From: Ettlia oleoabundans
Taxonomy: Eukaryota > Chlorophyta > Chlorophyceae > Chlamydomonadales
NCBI GenBank assembly: GCA_019693395.1
Contig: JAAMXP010001778.1
Location: 1-11,234, forward strand
Reading direction: 5' to 3'
Length of the DNA stretch: 11,234 bases
Below are positions 8,216 through 11,234 of this stretch, in pieces. The notes under the pieces are model-generated. The model had not been told where the DNA came from, ran no database searches, and worked only from the letters and a program-made list of their open reading frames with translations. Each line of letters starts with the position of its first letter. Within the stretch, counting starts at the first letter, position 1. Both the position numbers and the translations under genes were made by a program.

Positions 8216-8220
8216 TTACA
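8216..8220 (-). terminator. Candidate TGTAA polyadenylation signal of the bestrophin-like gene
   Basis: The plus strand reads TTACA. It is the only such motif I found between here and the bestrophin stop at 9480, so it would imply a 3'UTR of about 1.26 kb. It faces the bTHX signal at 8175-8179. Distance and motif shortness keep confidence low. Confidence 0.3.
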
Positions 8221-9479
8221 GCATGGGAGTCTTGCGTTTGCTGGGGCCATCTTGTGCGTGAAAATCGCGGTGGGCAACATGGGCAGCAAAATGGCGCAAG
8301 TTTCACCTACCACAACAGCACGAGAGGCAAGCATTTTGTGGCAGCGCAATGGCAGGGTAATAACGAGCAGCGAGTAGGGACAGGCAGGAATCCGCCCTCT
8401 GCTGCTGCATTTCTGCCCGGGACTGGTGCAAAGGAAGAAAAAAACGCAACCGGAAGACGCAGACAGACGTATACTGTAGGAGGATTTTCTTTGGATGAGA
8501 TATTGCAGTTGGTTGAAACGCAGCACAGGGAGGGATGCTTAATAGTAGGACTGGGGGCCCTGGGGCGAGGAAGGGGCAGTGCGCAAGACGCCATCAACGG
8601 AGCAGCAATGGGAAAAAAGAGCAAGGAGGAGCAAAGGGTGCTCAGAGGACGACAGAAATACTAGCAATTGGCCAGCGGCGCTTGGAGGGCAATTGATCCA
8701 TTGAAAGGGCACCCTTTGGCCGGCAAGTTGAGCAGGGAGGAGGCTGCAAAGGCGGGAACAATGGGCAGCTTGCTTTTGGTACATGGGAAAGGGGCACAGC
8801 CCGGCTTTGCTTGTAAGGGAAGTTAGGCCACGGCGGCACCTTGAAAAATGGCAACCGCCAGGCCACTGTTGGTGACACCACGCAGCAAGCTGGCAGCACC
8901 AGCCGTTGCGACGTTCCAAGGCATAAGACGGCAAACGAGGGTGCAAACAAGCACACACACACACACAAGGGTACAGTGCGACCACCATGGGGCGTGGGAA
9001 GGATGGATGAGGGATGCGTGCCAATCAAACTTGCAAATGAGTTTTTGGCAGGGCCTGAAAAACGAAAATAAACTGGCCTGGCGCGGCGGGGCAAGGCGGG
9101 GTGCTGCTTGGCAGGCATGAGTGCAGACCAGGCAGCCAGCCAGCAGAGGGCAGCGGTGCAGGCCTAGCAGCCAATCCAGGCAAAGGGTTGTAGTACTAAG
9201 GGGACAGTTGGAGCGCATTCATTGGAGCAAAGTTTGCAACTCCATTCGTTTCAAAGCGGAGCGAAGAGGCTGCACAAGAAAAGGGCTCACACAAAAAAGG
9301 GATGGGGAGGATGGAGGAAGGGGAGCTCGCTGACAAAATGCTAGCGAGGTTTCTCGAGGATGCCGACACCGGCGGGCTGAGGCAGCGCGAGGGTGCGCAC
9401 CACAGGCTACGAGGGTGCAGGAAAGGCCATGACAGGCCTGTGGCCAACGCAGTCTGGGCCTCAGAGTGGCGTTCTTTCT

Positions 9480-11178
9480 TCACACCTTGGCTACCACACT
9501 GCCATTGGCGATCGCAGCAGCGGCACCATTGCCGCTTCCATTCCCGTTGCCGTTTGCACTGCTGTTGCCCATGAGTGCGCCAGGCGCCACCGCCTTGACC
9601 AAATCGTTAGCCTCCATGGCGTCCGCAGGATTCCCCGCCATCCGAGCCGCCAGTTGTTGTTCCAGTGCGCGAGCCGAGTGGGTGGCGTGAATTTCCAGCA
9701 CATTTGCCTCGATTGTGTCGCAGATTTTCTCCAGAGGCAGGATGGAGAAGGGCTCCTCCACCACCACGCCAATCTCCTTAATGCCTGCGGGGGTGGGAGA
9801 AGGAGGTACAAGCGCGGATTAACCGAGGGACGAGAGGGGAGGGGAAGGGAGGAGGGAGAGGAGCAGGCGCTGCACAGCGAACAGCTGGCGATGGGGGCCC
9901 AAAGGCGGGATAGGTAGGGAGGGGAGAGCACCACGATTTCATGCCCAGCTGCTCTTGCTGACGCACCGCTGCTGCTGGTGACTGATCCAGCAGAGGCGGC
10001 CGCCACCACAGTTCTGGCTGCCAGTTCAACGCAGCTGAGGTATGTTGGAAAACTGCCAGCTGCCAGATCACTGTGGCGCCAACTCAGCCCAACTGGGTGC
10101 TGGCTAAGCTGCAATTACCCAGCAACTCTGGTTCCCCCAGTTTGAAGCGGTTCGGTGGCAATATAAGCTGCCACCGAACAATAGGCTGCCACCCGTGTAC
10201 TGTACCAAAGCCACCCATGCATGGCCTGCAGTTCTCAAACTGCAGCTCACCCAAACTGCGGCTCTCTGCTGTTCTACTCACCCAGCAGCAGGAAGGCTAC
10301 AAGGCTGGTGACGGGCAGCGTGAACCAGTGGCACTGCAGAGGAAAGGATGAAAGAAGTAGCACCGACTTGAAGCACGCAAGCACGCAAGCAAGAGAAAAC
10401 GAAAGGCTGGCAATTAGTCAATCAATAAAACAACTAAAACAATCAATCAATTAAAAAAACATGCAACTGTGCCGTCATGGTACTGCCCTTACCTGATCCC
10501 ATAGTGTGAATGGCAGCAGGGTGAGCCAGATGATGAGGAAGCGTGAGTTGTGGCTGCAACAAAAGGCGGCGGGGGCACAAGAATGCGGTGAGTCGAAATA
10601 CTGCTGTGGCAGGCAGAGCAGAGTAGGGGCGAGCCAGCAGCGGATGCAAGGTGGCGGGCAAGCCGGCTACAGAGGGAAGATTAGCTGATATGGGTGGGCC
10701 CTCACTCACCGTGAGTAAGAGAGGGGCACAGGTGTGCGCAGAATGCGCTCGCACCCGCCTGTCACATCCTGCAGCCAAAAAGGGTTGCGCGGTGAGTAGT
10801 AGGTGGAGGGTGCGGTTACAGCGGGGCTTATGGCCGAAGCAGAGCTGATCCCAGAAGATAAGAGAAGGAGACGCGGGAGCGGAGGCATGGAGGAGGCATT
10901 CCAGTGGCCGCACATTGTGCTCCCATATTCCCCAAGCCACAGGCGGCTGTGCATCAACACTGTTGGATGCGCCCCCCACCTTCAACACCTCCCCCCAACA
11001 CCCCTGATCACCCCCGCACAGCCCGCGCCACAGCACATGTTTCCCCCCTGCTCACCGCATACACCGTCAGGTTCTCGTCCATACGGAAGGCGGCAGAGGC
11101 CTTGACGTTGGCGGTTGAGTCCCGGATGTCAATGTTGTCGCCCGGGAGCTGCGCTGCACGGATGATGGCGGTGAGGAC
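9480..11178 (-). CDS. Bestrophin-like anion channel (C-terminal part, five exons, 5' end outside window)
   Basis: Member of the plant/algal bestrophin-like family, which includes thylakoid chloride channels of plants and the BST bicarbonate channels of Chlamydomonas. Minus-strand exons in transcript order are 11178-11056, 10768-10710, 10553-10493, 10333-10282 and 9784-9480 (TGA at 9482-9480), giving 199 visible residues. In order they read VLTAIIRAAQLPGD, MDENLTVYA, then DVTGGCERILRTPVPLSYSR, HNSRFLIIWLTLLPFTLWDQ, CHWFTLPVTSLVAFLLLG and IKEIGVVVEEPFSILPLEKI. The CERIxxTPxPLSYxRHxSRFL block, two hydrophobic segments and the EEPFxxLPLExxCD motif are diagnostic of the family; EEPF lies in the conserved acidic cytosolic region. 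Phases agree at every junction. The tail ends in a Gly/Asn/Ala-rich low-complexity stretch (GNGNGSGNG). Four exons are 52-123 nt. The N-terminal helices and any transit peptide lie beyond position 11234, so localisation and ion preference cannot be read here. Confidence 0.91.
9832..9863. repeat. 32-nt uninterrupted purine run beside the last bestrophin exon
   Basis: The plus strand is pure A/G for 32 nt and includes GGGGAGGGGAAGGGAGGAGG followed by G. The sense (minus) strand is therefore a long C/T tract about 50 nt upstream of the acceptor at 9786-9785. It could act as an extended polypyrimidine tract; the G-rich strand also fits a quadruplex pattern. Confidence 0.6.
10150..10179. repeat. 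Perfect 11-bp inverted repeat in a bestrophin intron
   Basis: GTTCGGTGGCA, loop ATATAAGC, then TGCCACCGAAC: an exact 11-bp stem with an 8-nt loop, inside the last intron (10281-9785). GGCTGCCACC is repeated just after it. The structure could be the core of a small foldback element or an intron hairpin; no target-site duplication was identified. Confidence 0.65.
10226..10245. repeat. Perfect 8-bp inverted repeat (CTGCAGTT) in the same bestrophin intron
   Basis: CTGCAGTT, loop CTCA, then AACTGCAG. It lies about 45 bp from the 11-bp palindrome and about 36 bp from the exon end at 10282, close enough to the 5' splice site for a pre-mRNA hairpin to matter. Confidence 0.55.
10371..10460. repeat. 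GCACGCAA and AATCAATC simple repeats in a bestrophin intron
   Basis: About three tandem copies of an 8-bp GCACGCAA-like unit (10373-10392) are followed by A-rich DNA with AATCAATCAA units at 10417-10452. On the transcript strand this is T rich and precedes the acceptor at 10335-10334, so part of it may serve as polypyrimidine/branch region. The AT richness stands out against the neighbourhood. Confidence 0.5.
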
Positions 11179-11190
11179 CTGCGACAAGGG

Positions 11191-11234
11191 GTGTGTGTGG
11201 TGGTGGTGGTGGTGGTGGGGTGTGTGTGGGGGGG
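11191..11234. repeat. GT and TGG microsatellite at the window edge
   Basis: GTGTGTG, then about seven TGG units (11198-11219), then GTGTGTG and a G run. It lies in the bestrophin intron just upstream of the acceptor at 11180-11179. On the sense strand it reads CCA/CA repeats, forming a C-rich pre-acceptor tract. Confidence 0.7.

Larger units (their letters stand above)
8103..9479. other. Convergent 3'UTR/intergenic region between bTHX and the bestrophin-like gene
   Basis: Apart from the short bTHX 3'UTR, this 1.38-kb stretch is probably the long 3'UTR of the minus-strand bestrophin-like gene. The longest open frames (plus 8137-8664; minus 9024-8539) both begin at TTG. The plus frame has no ATG until almost its end, and the minus frame matches no family I recognise. 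A short CA repeat lies near 8950-8966. I see no RNA gene or mobile element here. Confidence 0.5.

Noticed and set aside
8137..8664. 175-residue plus-strand open frame in the bTHX-bestrophin gap
   Set aside because: It begins at TTG and has no ATG until almost its end. No family motif is visible, and it lies antisense to the likely bestrophin 3'UTR.
8539..9024. 161-residue minus-strand open frame
   Set aside because: It starts at TTG, is Cys/Ser/Pro rich without recognisable domains, and lies in the presumed 3'UTR of the bestrophin-like gene.
9491..10114. 207-residue minus-strand open frame overlapping the last bestrophin exon
   Set aside because: It runs in a different frame from the conserved EEPFSILPLEKICD exon and across its intron; it matches no family.

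Overview
The window looks like nuclear DNA from a green alga (Chlorophyta). It is moderately GC-rich and full of short spliced introns with TGCAG-type acceptors and mostly GTGAGT/GTAAG-type donors. Several genes carry Ala/Gly/Ser low-complexity tracts, TGTAA polyadenylation signals follow several stops, and the gene content is that of a photosynthetic eukaryote. A core chlorophyte, perhaps a trebouxiophyte, fits, but I cannot fix the genus. I found no prokaryotic operons, transposons, tRNA or rRNA genes, or CRISPR arrays.

Five spliced genes can be reconstructed from phase-consistent exons that rebuild known protein families. (1) 70-1171, plus: 3' end of a NOL-type chlorophyll b reductase; its 5' part lies outside the window. 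(2) 2441-4360, minus: a complete four-exon MinE, the topological specificity factor of chloroplast division. (3) 4897-6784, plus: a complete four-exon gluconokinase (GntK family) enlarged by two low-complexity insertions. (4) 7103-8102, plus: a small four-exon gene with two micro-exons encoding a bTHX (Thx/bS31) ribosomal protein with an organelle-targeting-like N-terminus, more likely mitochondrial than plastid. (5) 9480-11178, minus: the 3' half of a bestrophin-like anion channel; its 5' part lies beyond the right edge.

Layout: NOL and MINE1 converge on about 1.27 kb of non-coding DNA. MINE1 and gluconokinase diverge from a 536-bp putative shared promoter. Gluconokinase and the bTHX gene are head-to-tail, about 320 bp apart. 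The bTHX and bestrophin genes converge, with candidate TGTAA signals facing each other only about 36 bp apart.

Four of the five products are probably organelle proteins (pigment turnover, plastid division, organelle translation, probable thylakoid ion channel). The fifth is a probably cytosolic enzyme feeding the pentose phosphate pathway. There is no sign that they form one pathway; this reads as an ordinary housekeeping stretch. The most interesting points are the insertions in gluconokinase, the micro-exon structure and possible alternative isoform of the bTHX gene, a GC-AG intron in NOL, and several intronic structure-forming motifs.
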